64,000 nt of DNA from Bacillus_BA fengqiuensis (GCA_030813035.1 JAUSTV010000017.1); one strand, 5' to 3'. Numbered from the stretch's first letter, positions 40,732 through 50,608 are shown. The notes: generated by a model from the letters alone, not told the origin. Numbers and translations: made by a program.

Positions 40732-41943
40732 CTAGTTTATCATGGGCTGTTTCGTTGTGATAGAGGAATAGGGAAAATGGGAAAGGTGATAGAAAAGGAA
40801 TGATAAATTTTTTAACCTGTTTTCTTGGATATCAGGCTCATCAAAAATCATCGGTTTTGCATTGGCTTCAAGAAGATAGTAACGTCCTTCGATTGATTTG
40901 GTCATGTCAATCGAAAATTCTCCAATGAGACCATATTGCTTCTCCAGCGCATCTCCACAGGCAGCCGCAATGGTTTCAATAAGAGGCAAATCGAGTCGTT
41001 CACACACCTGTGATAAGGGAATGATTTGTCCCCCGTTTGGAACATGTGTTGTTACGTCTTGTGTAAGTGATCGGCGAATGCCGATTCCACTCACTTGATG
41101 TTTTTTCTTTGAACGAGTGGCGATAATCCTCAAGTCATACCGTTTACCGTTGATACGGTCGGATGGAATGGCTTGTTGAACAAGCCAGTTTTCGTTGAAT
41201 GAGGAAATGCGAATAAAATCATTAAGATGCCCATACACCATAGAATTTTTGATTGTTTCCACTAGAAGCGCTCCTTCAGGCGTTTTGGCTGCACGATAAA
41301 TGCCTTTTCCTTTGCTTCCTTCCGCAGGTTTTATATAAATGGCCGAATGGCGGTCTAACATTTCACTGATGGTGGGGTTATTTTCATATTGAAGCGTTTC
41401 GGGCAGATGTTCTTTCAAGAAAGCGTGTTGAGAAAACAGTTGATGAAGATCCCATTTAGAGAAAAAATGCGGATTAAAAAAGGGGATCTTTTCTTTTTGG
41501 CAGCGGTGGAGCACTTGTTGGCATATCTCTTCTTTTTCCCGTTTACGGCTAGGGAACCGGTTGTATACAACATCAGGCAATGGGGTGACAACATCGATCC
41601 AATCTTGCTCGCTTTGGTGATAAACCTTCCCGTTCACATATGTTGTATACATATCTTCAGGAGAGAAAACAAGAAGGAGCCCTCCTTGTTTTTGAATGAT
41701 ATGATGCAAATCTATAACATGGCTGGGGAGGTGTTCGTTCAATTGATCCTTCATCTTTGCACTGGTCAGCAGTCCGATAAGGGGGCCTGCTTTTCCATTA
41801 TAAGTACGCATGGAGAAAAGGATAGAATCGGTATCAATCCGTTGGAAAGGCAATTCTATCCGGTTGTGTCCCCATGACCATGAACGATGGGGATCTTGGT
41901 GATACCATATGTCACTCTCACGGTCAAAATGGATCGTCATCAT
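40732..41943 (-). CDS. YheC/YheD-family ATP-grasp protein 1
   Basis: 403 residues. Short N-terminal domain, then PLPDVVYNRFPSRKREKEE and NPHFFSKWDLHQLFSQHAFLKEHLPET, and an ATP-grasp core with IYIKPAEGSKGKGIYR and the metal-site end IGEFSIDMTKSIEGRYYLLEANAKPMIF. Family proteins are spore-coat associated; they probably ligate a carboxylate to an amine using ATP, with an unknown substrate. Start overlaps the previous stop (ATGA), so translation is coupled. First of four paralogs counted from the yheE end. Confidence 0.9.
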   Translation of the reverse strand: MMTIHFDRESDIWYHQDPHRSWSWGHNRIELPFQRIDTDSILFSMRTYNGKAGPLIGLLTSAKMKDQLNEHLPSHVIDLHHIIQKQGGLLLVFSPEDMYTTYVNGKVYHQSEQDWIDVVTPLPDVVYNRFPSRKREKEEICQQVLHRCQKEKIPFFNPHFFSKWDLHQLFSQHAFLKEHLPETLQYENNPTISEMLDRHSAIYIKPAEGSKGKGIYRAAKTPEGALLVETIKNSMVYGHLNDFIRISSFNENWLVQQAIPSDRINGKRYDLRIIATRSKKKHQVSGIGIRRSLTQDVTTHVPNGGQIIPLSQVCERLDLPLIETIAAACGDALEKQYGLIGEFSIDMTKSIEGRYYLLEANAKPMIFDEPDIQENRLKNLSFLFYHLSHFPYSSITTKQPMIN

Positions 41944-43289
41944 GTGTAAAGCCCCACAGGGTCGAGAATGCTTTTTTCCGCCAAATGAATACCATAGGCT
42001 AAGGAGAGCTGCCTCGTCAATTTATCTTGTTCAAATAGTTTTGGGTGGGTAAAGATGGAACGCCCCGGCTTAGAGTTGGCTTCAAACATCCATATCTTTC
42101 CGTGATTATCCACACCAAAATCGAACCCGAACTCTCCAATAAATCTGTCGTTGGATTGTTCAATGATTTCACTAATTAGGAGAGAAGCGGATTCCAACTG
42201 TTTCTTCATTTCATGACAGCGCTCAGGTGAAAGGAAGATTTCGTCGATGGTTTTAATCATGCCTCCATTATTCAGATGGGTTGTCACACTGCCTTTTCCT
42301 GCTATCTTAGCCGCCATTGCCGTTACCTGCCAATCGTTCTGTCCGTTTTTATTCGTATGAACCCGAAAATCGAGAGGGCGGTCTTGAAAACGAATTAAAG
42401 AAATCCTTTGCTGAACAATATAGTCATCTCGACTTTTCTCTTGAAAGATATGAGAAAGCAAAACCGGCAGCTGATTGAATTGAATCAGAACATTTTTTTC
42501 CCCATCATGGTAACGGCAGTAGTAGCTCTCGGAGGAAGGAGAGCGGATGACCTCAAAGATGCCATTGCCCAGACTCCCGTTCATCGGCTTTAAAAAGACA
42601 CCGTGATGTTTTTTAAGCAAGGATTGGATGAGTTCCATGGAGGGTTGTTGATAGGTTTCAGGCAAGAATGGTTTTGTTGATGAATTTGCCTGCAATTGTT
42701 GATAAATATCCCATTTGTTAAAAAAACCCGGATTATACCAGGGGATTAAGTATTCTGATTGCAGTCTTGTTTTCACTTGTATAAAGAGGTCATGATTCTC
42801 CGTTCGGCGATTAGGTAAGCGGTCATAAACGACATGAGGAAGGGGAACTTCCTTTTGAATCCACCCGTCCCCCGTGTAGAAATATCCGTTTATTGTGCCA
42901 AGTTCCCAGTTGATATGATGGGCCCCGAATAAGAAGGCATACCCTCCTGTTGATTTTGCCGCCGCCAGAAGCTTGGAAAAAAAGATAGAACGCTGTCCGA
43001 TCGGACGTAGCTTTGAGCCGGTGAACCCTGCCGAAAAAATGCCGACCAATGGACCGATATGAATCGTGTCATCCTGGAAGAAAAGGTGAACGGTTTGGCA
43101 AAATGGAATGGTCAGTTCACCAAAAAGGGAAGTGGAAATTATTGCTTCATCCTCAAGATGAGGGAGAAACTTAATGGCACAGGAAAGTGTGCGCGCTCCG
43201 AATGATATGAATTGCAGACCATCTTGTTTATAGCGTACAGGGAGATAGAACACAGACTGCTTTTCATCAATTAACGATAACTTGATCAT
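41940..43289 (-). CDS. yheD: YheC/YheD-family ATP-grasp protein 2 (YheD-sized)
   Basis: 449 residues, near the 453 of B. subtilis YheD. The N-terminal domain of about 130 residues is followed by VPLPHVVYDRLPNRRTE, NPGFFNKWDIYQQL, KPFLPETY, ATP-grasp glycine loop VFLKPMNGSLGNGIF and FIGEFGFDFGVDNHGKIWMFEANSKPGR. ATG behind GGAGGG, 16 nt after gene 3. The yheD name rests on size and synteny. Confidence 0.9.
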   Translation of the reverse strand: MIKLSLIDEKQSVFYLPVRYKQDGLQFISFGARTLSCAIKFLPHLEDEAIISTSLFGELTIPFCQTVHLFFQDDTIHIGPLVGIFSAGFTGSKLRPIGQRSIFFSKLLAAAKSTGGYAFLFGAHHINWELGTINGYFYTGDGWIQKEVPLPHVVYDRLPNRRTENHDLFIQVKTRLQSEYLIPWYNPGFFNKWDIYQQLQANSSTKPFLPETYQQPSMELIQSLLKKHHGVFLKPMNGSLGNGIFEVIRSPSSESYYCRYHDGEKNVLIQFNQLPVLLSHIFQEKSRDDYIVQQRISLIRFQDRPLDFRVHTNKNGQNDWQVTAMAAKIAGKGSVTTHLNNGGMIKTIDEIFLSPERCHEMKKQLESASLLISEIIEQSNDRFIGEFGFDFGVDNHGKIWMFEANSKPGRSIFTHPKLFEQDKLTRQLSLAYGIHLAEKSILDPVGLYT

Positions 43290-43305
43290 GAAAATCCCTC
43301 CCTTT

Positions 43306-44379
43306 TCAAACCATCAGTTTCGTTTCTGATAAATAACGACAGTATGCAAGCGGGCGATGATACAGCATCTCTTCTTCCTCAGGGGAAGTAGACAGTACAA
43401 TCTTTCGCCCCGGTTTTGAATTCATATCCAGCACCCAGATGGCCCCGCGGCGATCAATGCAAATGTCGATCCCCAGCTCAAAAAGAGGTGAGAAAGCCTT
43501 CTCGAGGGCGGCCGGAATAAGGGATATAATACTATTGAGTTCATCATGTATAAATCGTTTTTGTGAAGGTGAAAAGCCGCATAGACCTTCATCAAAAGAG
43601 ATGATGTCCGCTCCGTGGCTGACGTTGGTTAAAATCTGTCCGCTTTGGGCTTGACGAATGCCTCTTCCAACTTCTATCCAGCCCCCTTGTGCCCCTTTTT
43701 GCAATAAAACTCGAATGTCAAATGGTTTTCCCTGATAGTTGTGGATGTTTAAGAACGGCTGGACTAAAAGAGAACCCCGTTCCAGTCTTCGTGTCATCCA
43801 TTTGTGAAACGAATCCTCATCTTGAAAGCTTAGTTCGGATAAATCCTGCCCTGTTTGAGACTGGACCTTTACACGGTTGTTGTAAAAGGAGAGAACCATG
43901 ATGCCTCTTCCCTGGGAGCCGTTATCGGGCTTTAATAAAATCGTTTTTTCTCTTAAGAGAGTTTGTAAGATATGAAGGGAAGATTCGGCTTTTTCCGTTT
44001 TGGGTATATAGGGAGATAGTATAGGGTGTTCGCTTAATGTCTCGTAAACTTCTGATTTGCTTGGCAAGCCATGACCCAAAAATGTAGTAAGGGGAGAATT
44101 TTTCAACCATTGAACGATGGGTTTGGCGCGTTTGGAAACAGAGTCATGTTTATAATAGCAGCGATCATAGATGAAGGAAGGGATAGGAAAAGCCTCTTGT
44201 TTCCATTCACTTGCGGCTGTATCGAACATTTCTCCATGAACAAGTTCATCTTTTGGATGAATGCAAAAAGGGGTGAAACGATAACATGTCATGCCATATT
44301 CGTGAGCACGCTTAGCAATCTCGGTCACATATGGGTGTTCTTGATGGGAGTGAATGGTTAAAAAGCCAAAAGAAATCAT
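43306..44379 (-). CDS. yheC: YheC/YheD-family ATP-grasp protein 3 (YheC-sized)
   Basis: 357 residues, the minimal form without the long N-terminal domain, as in YheC. Motifs: AFPIPSFIYDRCYYK, LGHGLPSKSEVYETL, ATP loop ILLKPDNGSQGRGIMV, FDIRVLLQKG, and the end LGIDICIDRRGAIWVLDMNSKPGR. Its ribosome-binding site GAGGAGG lies in the last codons of gene 4, 3 nt apart. Confidence 0.9.
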   Translation of the reverse strand: MISFGFLTIHSHQEHPYVTEIAKRAHEYGMTCYRFTPFCIHPKDELVHGEMFDTAASEWKQEAFPIPSFIYDRCYYKHDSVSKRAKPIVQWLKNSPLTTFLGHGLPSKSEVYETLSEHPILSPYIPKTEKAESSLHILQTLLREKTILLKPDNGSQGRGIMVLSFYNNRVKVQSQTGQDLSELSFQDEDSFHKWMTRRLERGSLLVQPFLNIHNYQGKPFDIRVLLQKGAQGGWIEVGRGIRQAQSGQILTNVSHGADIISFDEGLCGFSPSQKRFIHDELNSIISLIPAALEKAFSPLFELGIDICIDRRGAIWVLDMNSKPGRKIVLSTSPEEEEMLYHRPLAYCRYLSETKLMV

Positions 44380-44382
44380 GGT

Positions 44383-45741
44383 TTATACCTCCTCAGTTGA
44401 ATGCCCGGATAGATAGGCGCAATAATGAACAATAGCCTTTGTAGAAGGGCGAACCGTTTTATCTGTAATCGAATCATGCTGTTTGGACGGCTTTGTATTG
44501 ACCTCGATGATCCACGGATGGCCGTCCGTGTCAATGGCTAAATCAATTCCAAGTTCAGCAAAAAGGCCGTCCGTCGAAACAGTGAGGCAGTGGCAAATGT
44601 CCAGGGCCAGCTCTTTAAGCAGTTTGGTGATTTGCCGGGAAGTAAGGGGGTCATAAATTTCCTGAAGCACCCCGTTTACATGAGCGATTTCCCCGCCTCT
44701 AGCCAAGTTTGATACAAAATTGCCTTGCTGGGAAACGCGTGCAACGGCAGATGTCACTTTCCAGGTTGTCTCCTTCACTCGATGACAAAGAATGCGAAAA
44801 TCAAAAGGACATCCTTTATACGTTTGCAAGGGAAGAGCTTTTTGAATTAAAAAGCCTTGTTTTTGCAATTGTGTATATAACGCTTCGAATAAGCTTTGAA
44901 AAGTCGGATATTCCTTTTCGTAAGGCTGAGAAAAGGTCGTATAATCAACCCGATATAAGCGCTCATCTTGTTGAATGCGAAAAATATGTTTTCCCTGGCT
45001 CCCATGAACAGGCTTTAGAAAAATGCCGGAATGAGCTGCCAGAGCATCAATGAGATCATCCTTTTTGCGTAACTGGTACGTTTCGGGCAAATAGGGCTGT
45101 AAATGATCGAAGGTGGACAACAGTGTAAACACTGACCATTTGTCTAAAAAGTGAGCATTGAAATAAGGCGTACCTCTATTTTGCATCATCTCGACGGCTT
45201 GTTGAAAGAGTGGAGATTTTTCAATTTTACGTGAGTGAAGCCGATTATGAACAACATCAGGATATGGAACATCTGCCAGAGACCAGTGGTCATGAACTTT
45301 TATATAGCCTTGAATGTCAGGGGCCAACAAGCTTTTTAAAGAACAGACGTAAAAGAAAAACCCATGGCGCTGGCAGTATTGGGCTATTTCATCACAAAAA
45401 GCCGTAATCGAACCGAACAGAGAGCTTTCATGTTCCGGATAGATTTCTGTTAATATCGCAATGACCGGGCTGAATATAAGCCTCCTTTCATTCTTTATCA
45501 AAGCGCGTATCTTAAAGCTTTCAACAGGCAGATGGAGCGTATGCAAACAAGACCGGGAACAATACAGAACATTTTCCTCTGTCTTAATGGGATGAATAGA
45601 TACCTTCTGTTCCAGTAGTCCGCATTGGATAGTGATTTCGGCCGGAAGCGATAAGGTTTCCATCATTTGTTTGCTTATATGCACCGTATACTCGGAGTTC
45701 TCAATTTCGAGCGGCTGAATTTTTATGATCATCTTAATCAT
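44383..45741 (-). CDS. YheC/YheD-family ATP-grasp protein 4 (YheD-sized)
   Basis: 452 residues, first gene of the four-gene operon. The N-terminal domain (about 100 residues) is a small beta-rich module (IEIENSEYTVHISKQ-type). Then VPYPDVVHNRLHSRKIEK, NAHFLDKWSVFTLLSTF, ATP loop IFLKPVHGSQGKHIFRI, FDFRILCHRV and LFAELGIDLAIDTDGHPWIIEVNTKPSK. Start is the ATG at 45741 (GAGGA only 3 nt away) or 45732. Divergent from yheB. Confidence 0.9.
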   Translation of the reverse strand: MIKMIIKIQPLEIENSEYTVHISKQMMETLSLPAEITIQCGLLEQKVSIHPIKTEENVLYCSRSCLHTLHLPVESFKIRALIKNERRLIFSPVIAILTEIYPEHESSLFGSITAFCDEIAQYCQRHGFFFYVCSLKSLLAPDIQGYIKVHDHWSLADVPYPDVVHNRLHSRKIEKSPLFQQAVEMMQNRGTPYFNAHFLDKWSVFTLLSTFDHLQPYLPETYQLRKKDDLIDALAAHSGIFLKPVHGSQGKHIFRIQQDERLYRVDYTTFSQPYEKEYPTFQSLFEALYTQLQKQGFLIQKALPLQTYKGCPFDFRILCHRVKETTWKVTSAVARVSQQGNFVSNLARGGEIAHVNGVLQEIYDPLTSRQITKLLKELALDICHCLTVSTDGLFAELGIDLAIDTDGHPWIIEVNTKPSKQHDSITDKTVRPSTKAIVHYCAYLSGHSTEEV

Positions 45742-45812
45742 AGTCCTCGTTTTTTATTGGGCGAATGTTTATAATGTATCGTATGAGAAAAACAAAAAAC
45801 GGTGAAATAAAA

Positions 45813-45952
45813 TAGAGGAAACTTCCATCAGTGGGGCTATTCATCTCGCACTGATCGTCAGTCAGCCTTATCGGATTTTCATGACTGTGGTTCCGATTTT
45901 GAATATGTGAAATTTAGGAATGGGGGATGACTGTCCGTTAAGGCGGGATAAA
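45813..45952 (+). repeat. Family A repeat copy A5
   Basis: Starts AGAGGAAACTTCCATCAGTG and ends GACTGTCCGTTAAGGCGGG with an unrelated middle of about 90 bp containing hairpins. It lies in the divergent gap upstream of yheB. Confidence 0.7.
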
Positions 45953-46014
45953 CCTTGAAGAATTCGCCTATCGCTATTAGATCGGGGCAAACTAAGTTTG
46001 AAAGGTTGAGAAAA

Positions 46015-47145
46015 ATGGAACAACTATTAGTTGTGATGATGATGATTGTTATCGGAGCAGCCATTGGGGGATTTACGAATCATTTAGCTATTAAAATGCT
46101 GTTTCAACCGCATGAAGCGAAATATATATTTGGAAAGCGTGTACCTTTTACACCGGGGTTGATTCCCAAGCGCCGAGAAGAATTGGCGGTTCAAATGGGG
46201 AAGATGGTTGTGGAGCATTTAGTTACACCGGAAAGTTTGAAGAGGAAATTGCAAGAGCCCGCGTTTCAAGAGACAATCCAAGCGTTCGTCAACCAAGAGA
46301 TTACTCGCTGGCTTCAATCTGAAAGAACAGTGAATGAATTAGCGCACACCTTTGGGTACGAAAAAATAGGCAAGAAAGCGGAGGAGAAGCTGCAGTCATT
46401 TTTGCAAAGCAAGTATGAAGAAATGATTGATGAGAACGGAAGCAAGCGTCTTGCAGATGTACTGCCGCCTTCTTTAATAGGAAAAGGAGAGCAGGCAGTC
46501 TCGATGCTGGCAACTTTTATTTGTGAGAAAGCCGTTGCCTACTTTGGCAGTGACGAAGGGAAACAGCGGTTAGAAAGAATGATTGATGATTTCTTAATGA
46601 ATAAGGGGATGCTTGGAAACATGGTTCAAATGTTTTTAGGGAATGTAAGGGTCGTGGATAAAGTCCAGCCGGAAATCATTAAGTTTTTTAAGCATGAAGG
46701 AACAAAGGAACTGTTTGAAAATCTCCTTCAAGCAGAGTGGGAAAAAATAAAAGAGAAAAAAGTAGAGGAAATCGAGTCGCTAATCGGAAGAGAAACCATC
46801 CTTTCTTCCATTGGACAAGTTGTGAAGAAGCTGGTTTCCATTGATCAGCTGTTTAATAAATCGATTCGCGATGTGGCTGGACCTTTGCAAGCATCTATTT
46901 TACAAGTTATACCTGTTATTATTGAACGGGCAGGAGAGTTTGCGGCCGAAAAGATGGAAATGCTGATGCAGAAATTGAAACTCGAAGAAATCGTCCGTGA
47001 GCAGGTCGAATCATTTTCGGTAGAGAGATTAGAAGACATGGTGTTGTCCATTTCAAGAAGAGAATTTAAGATGATTACGTATTTAGGAGCTCTTCTAGGA
47101 GGAATTATTGGAGTATTCCAAGGCGTGCTTGCGCTGTTTATGTAG
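46015..47145 (+). CDS. yheB: YheB, DUF445 membrane protein
   Basis: 376 residues, DUF445. N-terminal membrane helix (LLVVMMMIVIGAAIGGFTNHLAIKMLF), the family motif FTPGLIPKRREELA, a long amphipathic helical region (residues 60-345) and a C-terminal membrane helix (TYLGALLGGIIGVFQGVLALF). Start at the ATG at 46015 behind AAAGG. Spore-related by synteny with the yhe genes; molecular function unknown. Confidence 0.92.
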   Translation: MEQLLVVMMMIVIGAAIGGFTNHLAIKMLFQPHEAKYIFGKRVPFTPGLIPKRREELAVQMGKMVVEHLVTPESLKRKLQEPAFQETIQAFVNQEITRWLQSERTVNELAHTFGYEKIGKKAEEKLQSFLQSKYEEMIDENGSKRLADVLPPSLIGKGEQAVSMLATFICEKAVAYFGSDEGKQRLERMIDDFLMNKGMLGNMVQMFLGNVRVVDKVQPEIIKFFKHEGTKELFENLLQAEWEKIKEKKVEEIESLIGRETILSSIGQVVKKLVSIDQLFNKSIRDVAGPLQASILQVIPVIIERAGEFAAEKMEMLMQKLKLEEIVREQVESFSVERLEDMVLSISRREFKMITYLGALLGGIIGVFQGVLALFM

Positions 47146-47322
47146 CCGTTTTTGCGGCTAAGTCCTATTGAAAATGGGTAAGGAAGAACGAAACGCCGCC
47201 GATTGAAGGTAACGTTTATGGAAAACAAGAAGGTTCTGAAGATGCATCCTATTGAATAGTTTGTTATAGTGAAAGAGGAAAAGGGAGTGTCACGACCTTA
47301 ATTCACAATAGGAGGATTTTTT

Positions 47323-47679
47323 ATGTCTGTAAACTTATACGATTATGCCTATAATTTAGAGAAAGCATTGCGTCAAAGCGATGAATATACAAAACTAAAG
47401 AAATTATATGATCAAGTGAATGCTGATCCAGCAGCCCAGCAATTATTTGAGAAGTTTCGAAATTTGCAAATCGAATTACAACAAAAGCAAATGATGGGGC
47501 AAGAAATTTCTCAGCAAGAAGTAGAAGAAGCACAAAAAACAGTCGCTATCGTTCAACAGCATCCGACCATTTCTCAGTTGATGCAGGCTGAGCAACATAT
47601 GAACACACTTTTCATGGATTTAAATAAAATTATCACAAAGCCGCTTGAAGAATTGTACGGAATCCCGAACGCTCAATAA
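47323..47679 (+). CDS. yheA: YheA, YlbF/YmcA family protein
   Basis: 118-residue all-helical protein of the YlbF/YmcA superfamily. YmcA and YlbF affect RNase Y and biofilm/competence; YheA itself has no assigned role. Gln-rich helices (LQIELQQKQMMGQEISQQEVEEAQ). ATG behind AGGAGG, preceded by a 177-nt gap after yheB. Strong terminator follows. Confidence 0.93.
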   Translation: MSVNLYDYAYNLEKALRQSDEYTKLKKLYDQVNADPAAQQLFEKFRNLQIELQQKQMMGQEISQQEVEEAQKTVAIVQQHPTISQLMQAEQHMNTLFMDLNKIITKPLEELYGIPNAQ

Positions 47680-47730
47680 GTGGAAAATAGTAGACCGACT
47701 TGGATATGCATGTGAGTCCACTAGTATGAT

Positions 47731-47783
47731 GGGAGGTCCTGAATCGACGAATAACGTCTCGGTTCAGGGCCTCCCGTTTTTTG
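47731..47783 (+). terminator. Terminator after yheA
   Basis: GGGAGGTCCTGAA ... TTCAGGGCCTCCC followed by GTTTTTTG. Confidence 0.85.
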
Positions 47784-47923
47784 CCGATCGTGACTTATTT
47801 CTGTCTAAATGTTCCTGTGTTTTCATCGCGGCTTTTCTAATGCGGGAAAGTTCTAAAAAAGGGCAAACCATCATAAGGGTGTAGTAGGTTGATTTTGACA
47901 CCAAAGGGAGAGGAGATCCTCGC

Positions 47924-48790
47924 ATGGCCTATAGATTATTAGCACTTAATATTGATGGAACTCTTTTAAATAATCAAGGACGCTTAACTCGTGAAACGAA
48001 GGAAGCAATTGAATTTGTGAAAAGTAAAGGGGTCTATGTGACACTTGTAACGAACCGTCATTTTTTATCCGCTAAAAAAATTGCAAAGGCACTGAAGCTT
48101 CCATCTTCATTACTTATTACCCATAGCGGCGGTTTTATCGCTTCAACCGTTGACAAACCTATATATGAGAAGCGAATCAGTGAGGAGAAGATTTTTAATT
48201 TAGTGCAGGTATTGGAAAATTTTGAATGCCATATCCGCATTATGCATGAACGTTTTTCCATTGGAAATCGCGTGAAGCTTCAAGGCAACGTATCGACAAA
48301 AACGGCATTGCGTTCAGGGGAGCCGCTCTTTTATCCTATTCAATTTGTCGATTCGTTGGGAGATACATTAATGAATGAGCCGGTGTCATCACCGAAAATA
48401 GAAGTGTATTTTTCCAGCAGAAAAGAAAAAGAACAAGCGGAAAAAACCATTGCATCCGCTTTTCAAGGGATCGAGTGGTTTACTTATCCAAATGAAGACC
48501 GCTGCTATATAACGGCAAAAGGAGCAACAAAAGCTGCAGGACTTCGGTTTGTTGCCCAGGAGCTTTCCATCCCCATGAATGAAGTAGTCGTTATCGGGAA
48601 CTGTTTCGACGATATTGAAATGGTTGAACAAGCGGGGATGGGGGTTGCAATGGGCCATTCCCCTCAAAATCTCAAGCAAGTAGCGGATTGGGTTACTCGT
48701 ACTAATAATGAAAACGGTGTAGCATATATGGTCAAAGAGCTATTCCGGAAGCAGCAAAGGATTGGATATTTGCACTATTTAAATAGTTGA
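47924..48790 (+). CDS. yhaX: YhaX, Cof-type HAD protein with Asn in place of nucleophile
   Basis: 288 residues, HAD superfamily, Cof/C2B cap type, with the size of B. subtilis YhaX. Motif I reads LLALNIDGTLL: the usual nucleophilic Asp (DxDGT) is Asn, verified as codon AAT. Motif II VTNR and motif III Lys (GATKAAG) remain; motif IV is GNCFDDIEM. A classical phosphatase mechanism is therefore doubtful; it may be a binding protein or need deamidation. ATG behind GAGAGGAG. Own terminator. Confidence 0.9.
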   Translation: MAYRLLALNIDGTLLNNQGRLTRETKEAIEFVKSKGVYVTLVTNRHFLSAKKIAKALKLPSSLLITHSGGFIASTVDKPIYEKRISEEKIFNLVQVLENFECHIRIMHERFSIGNRVKLQGNVSTKTALRSGEPLFYPIQFVDSLGDTLMNEPVSSPKIEVYFSSRKEKEQAEKTIASAFQGIEWFTYPNEDRCYITAKGATKAAGLRFVAQELSIPMNEVVVIGNCFDDIEMVEQAGMGVAMGHSPQNLKQVADWVTRTNNENGVAYMVKELFRKQQRIGYLHYLNS

Positions 48791-48826
48791 AGCACCAGGC
48801 GGGCCTGAAGCTGTGGCCATAAAGAA

Positions 48827-48872
48827 AAAACAGCCGGATGAAATTCGTTCTTTTCATCCGGCTGTTTTGTTT
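48827..48872 (+). terminator. Terminator after yhaX
   Basis: AAAACAGCCGGATGAA ... TTCATCCGGCTGTTTT plus GTTTTT. Confidence 0.88.
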
Positions 48873-49069
48873 TTACTTACCATATTGGTAGGTACTTTGA
48901 ATGGAAGAAATGTTAAGAGCTTCTCCGAGAAATAATGTACAAAATTTTGAGTGAAAAGGAAATCATTTTTTAAACAGAATTTGTTAATGTCTGTAAGAGA
49001 TTGACCTTAGAATGCATGTTTTGTACACTTATAAGAGCTTCATATATGTTGTTTTGAAAGGTGATTTGA

Positions 49070-50584
49070 TTGAATATATATGTGAAAGGTTTAAGTGATG
49101 AACGTTTTCAGCGTCCGCTGGAGTTAATTGCGGATTTATTTTTTGAAGAAAGCGTTGTATCGCAACAGCCCTTTGAGGATGCAATTATAGAGGTTTCTTT
49201 TGAATTACAGATAGGAGAAACAGCAGCGGCAGCAGCTGTATTGACAGACAAAGAAAAAGGCCAAATGTATACGGCTTCGTTTGAAAAGGACTTATCGGAA
49301 TTTGAGGTCGACAAAGACCGCTTTAAACAAATAAAGAACACCGTCTTACATGTTTATCTAACCGTTTTGCAAGACTATACGGGCATTGTGCAAAAGTGGG
49401 GGATTTTAACAGGGGTTCGTCCGACGAAGCTTCTTCATAAAAAATTGCAGGGTGGAGAAAGCCAAGAATCGGCTCACAAGCAGTTAAAGGAACAGTACTT
49501 AATTACAGATGAGAAAATTCGCTTGATGCAGCAAATTGTCGATCGTCAGTTAGCCGTAGTTCCTGATTTATATGATTTATCAAATGAAGTGAGCATTTAT
49601 ATCGGTATTCCATTTTGCCCTACGAAATGTGCATACTGCACATTCCCGGCCTATGCCATTAATGGACGTCAAGGCTCCGTCGACTCGTTCTTGGGCGGGC
49701 TCCATTATGAGATGCGTGAAATCGGCCGCTGGTTGAAAGAAAAGGGGATAAAAATCACAACGGTCTATTATGGGGGCGGTACACCGACAAGCATTACGGC
49801 AGAAGAAATGGACATGTTGTATGAGGAAATGCATGAATCGTTTCCCGATGTAGCCAATATTCGCGAAATTACGGTAGAAGCCGGCAGACCCGATACGATT
49901 ACCCCAGAAAAGCTTGAAGTGTTAAATAAATGGAATATCGACCGCATCAGCATAAATCCCCAATCGTATATTCAAGAAACATTAAAAGCGATTGGACGCC
50001 ATCATACTGTAGAAGAAACGGTGACAAAGTTTCAGTTAGCACGTGAGATGGGCATGAATAACATTAATATGGATTTGATTATCGGATTGCCGGGTGAAGG
50101 AGTACCTGAGTTCCAGCATACATTGAACGAAACAGAGAAATTGCTGCCTGAATCACTGACGGTCCACACGTTGTCGTTTAAACGCGCGTCGGAAATGACA
50201 AAAAACAAGAAGAAATACAAGGTAGCAGACCGTGAGGAGATCAGCGACATGATGAACATGGCAAGTGCATGGACGAATGAGCACGGCTATGTTCCTTATT
50301 ACTTGTACCGTCAGAAAAATATTTTAGGGAATCTAGAAAATGTTGGATATTCATTTCCGGGACAGGAAAGCATTTATAATATTATGATTATGGAAGAGAA
50401 ACAAACGATTATCGGTTTGGGCTGCGGTGCTTCCAGTAAGTTTGTCCACCCGGAAACAGGGAAGATTACGAGATTTGCAAATCCGAAAGATCCAAAATCA
50501 TACAATGATGGATTTAAGCATTATACGGAAGAAAAAATCAAAATCCTAAATGAACTATTCAAAGAGACTAAATCAATCCAATAG
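49070..50584 (+). CDS. hemZ: Oxygen-independent coproporphyrinogen oxidase HemZ
   Basis: 504 residues, radical-SAM. The 4Fe-4S motif GIPFCPTKCAYCTFPAYA lies after an N-terminal domain of about 165 residues specific to HemZ. YYGGGTPTSITAEEMDMLYEE, VEAGRPDTIT, INPQSY and GRHHTVEET follow. It acts in anaerobic haem synthesis or as a related dehydrogenase. TTG start behind AAAGGTGATT. The region is nearly collinear with B. subtilis HemZ. Confidence 0.93.
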   Translation: MNIYVKGLSDERFQRPLELIADLFFEESVVSQQPFEDAIIEVSFELQIGETAAAAAVLTDKEKGQMYTASFEKDLSEFEVDKDRFKQIKNTVLHVYLTVLQDYTGIVQKWGILTGVRPTKLLHKKLQGGESQESAHKQLKEQYLITDEKIRLMQQIVDRQLAVVPDLYDLSNEVSIYIGIPFCPTKCAYCTFPAYAINGRQGSVDSFLGGLHYEMREIGRWLKEKGIKITTVYYGGGTPTSITAEEMDMLYEEMHESFPDVANIREITVEAGRPDTITPEKLEVLNKWNIDRISINPQSYIQETLKAIGRHHTVEETVTKFQLAREMGMNNINMDLIIGLPGEGVPEFQHTLNETEKLLPESLTVHTLSFKRASEMTKNKKKYKVADREEISDMMNMASAWTNEHGYVPYYLYRQKNILGNLENVGYSFPGQESIYNIMIMEEKQTIIGLGCGASSKFVHPETGKITRFANPKDPKSYNDGFKHYTEEKIKILNELFKETKSIQ

Positions 50585-50608
50585 AAGATACGACAGGCTA
50601 TCGAAAGA

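Noticed and set aside
47645..47884. 79-aa ORF after yheA
   Set aside because: It overlaps the end of yheA and its terminator; no independent coding evidence.
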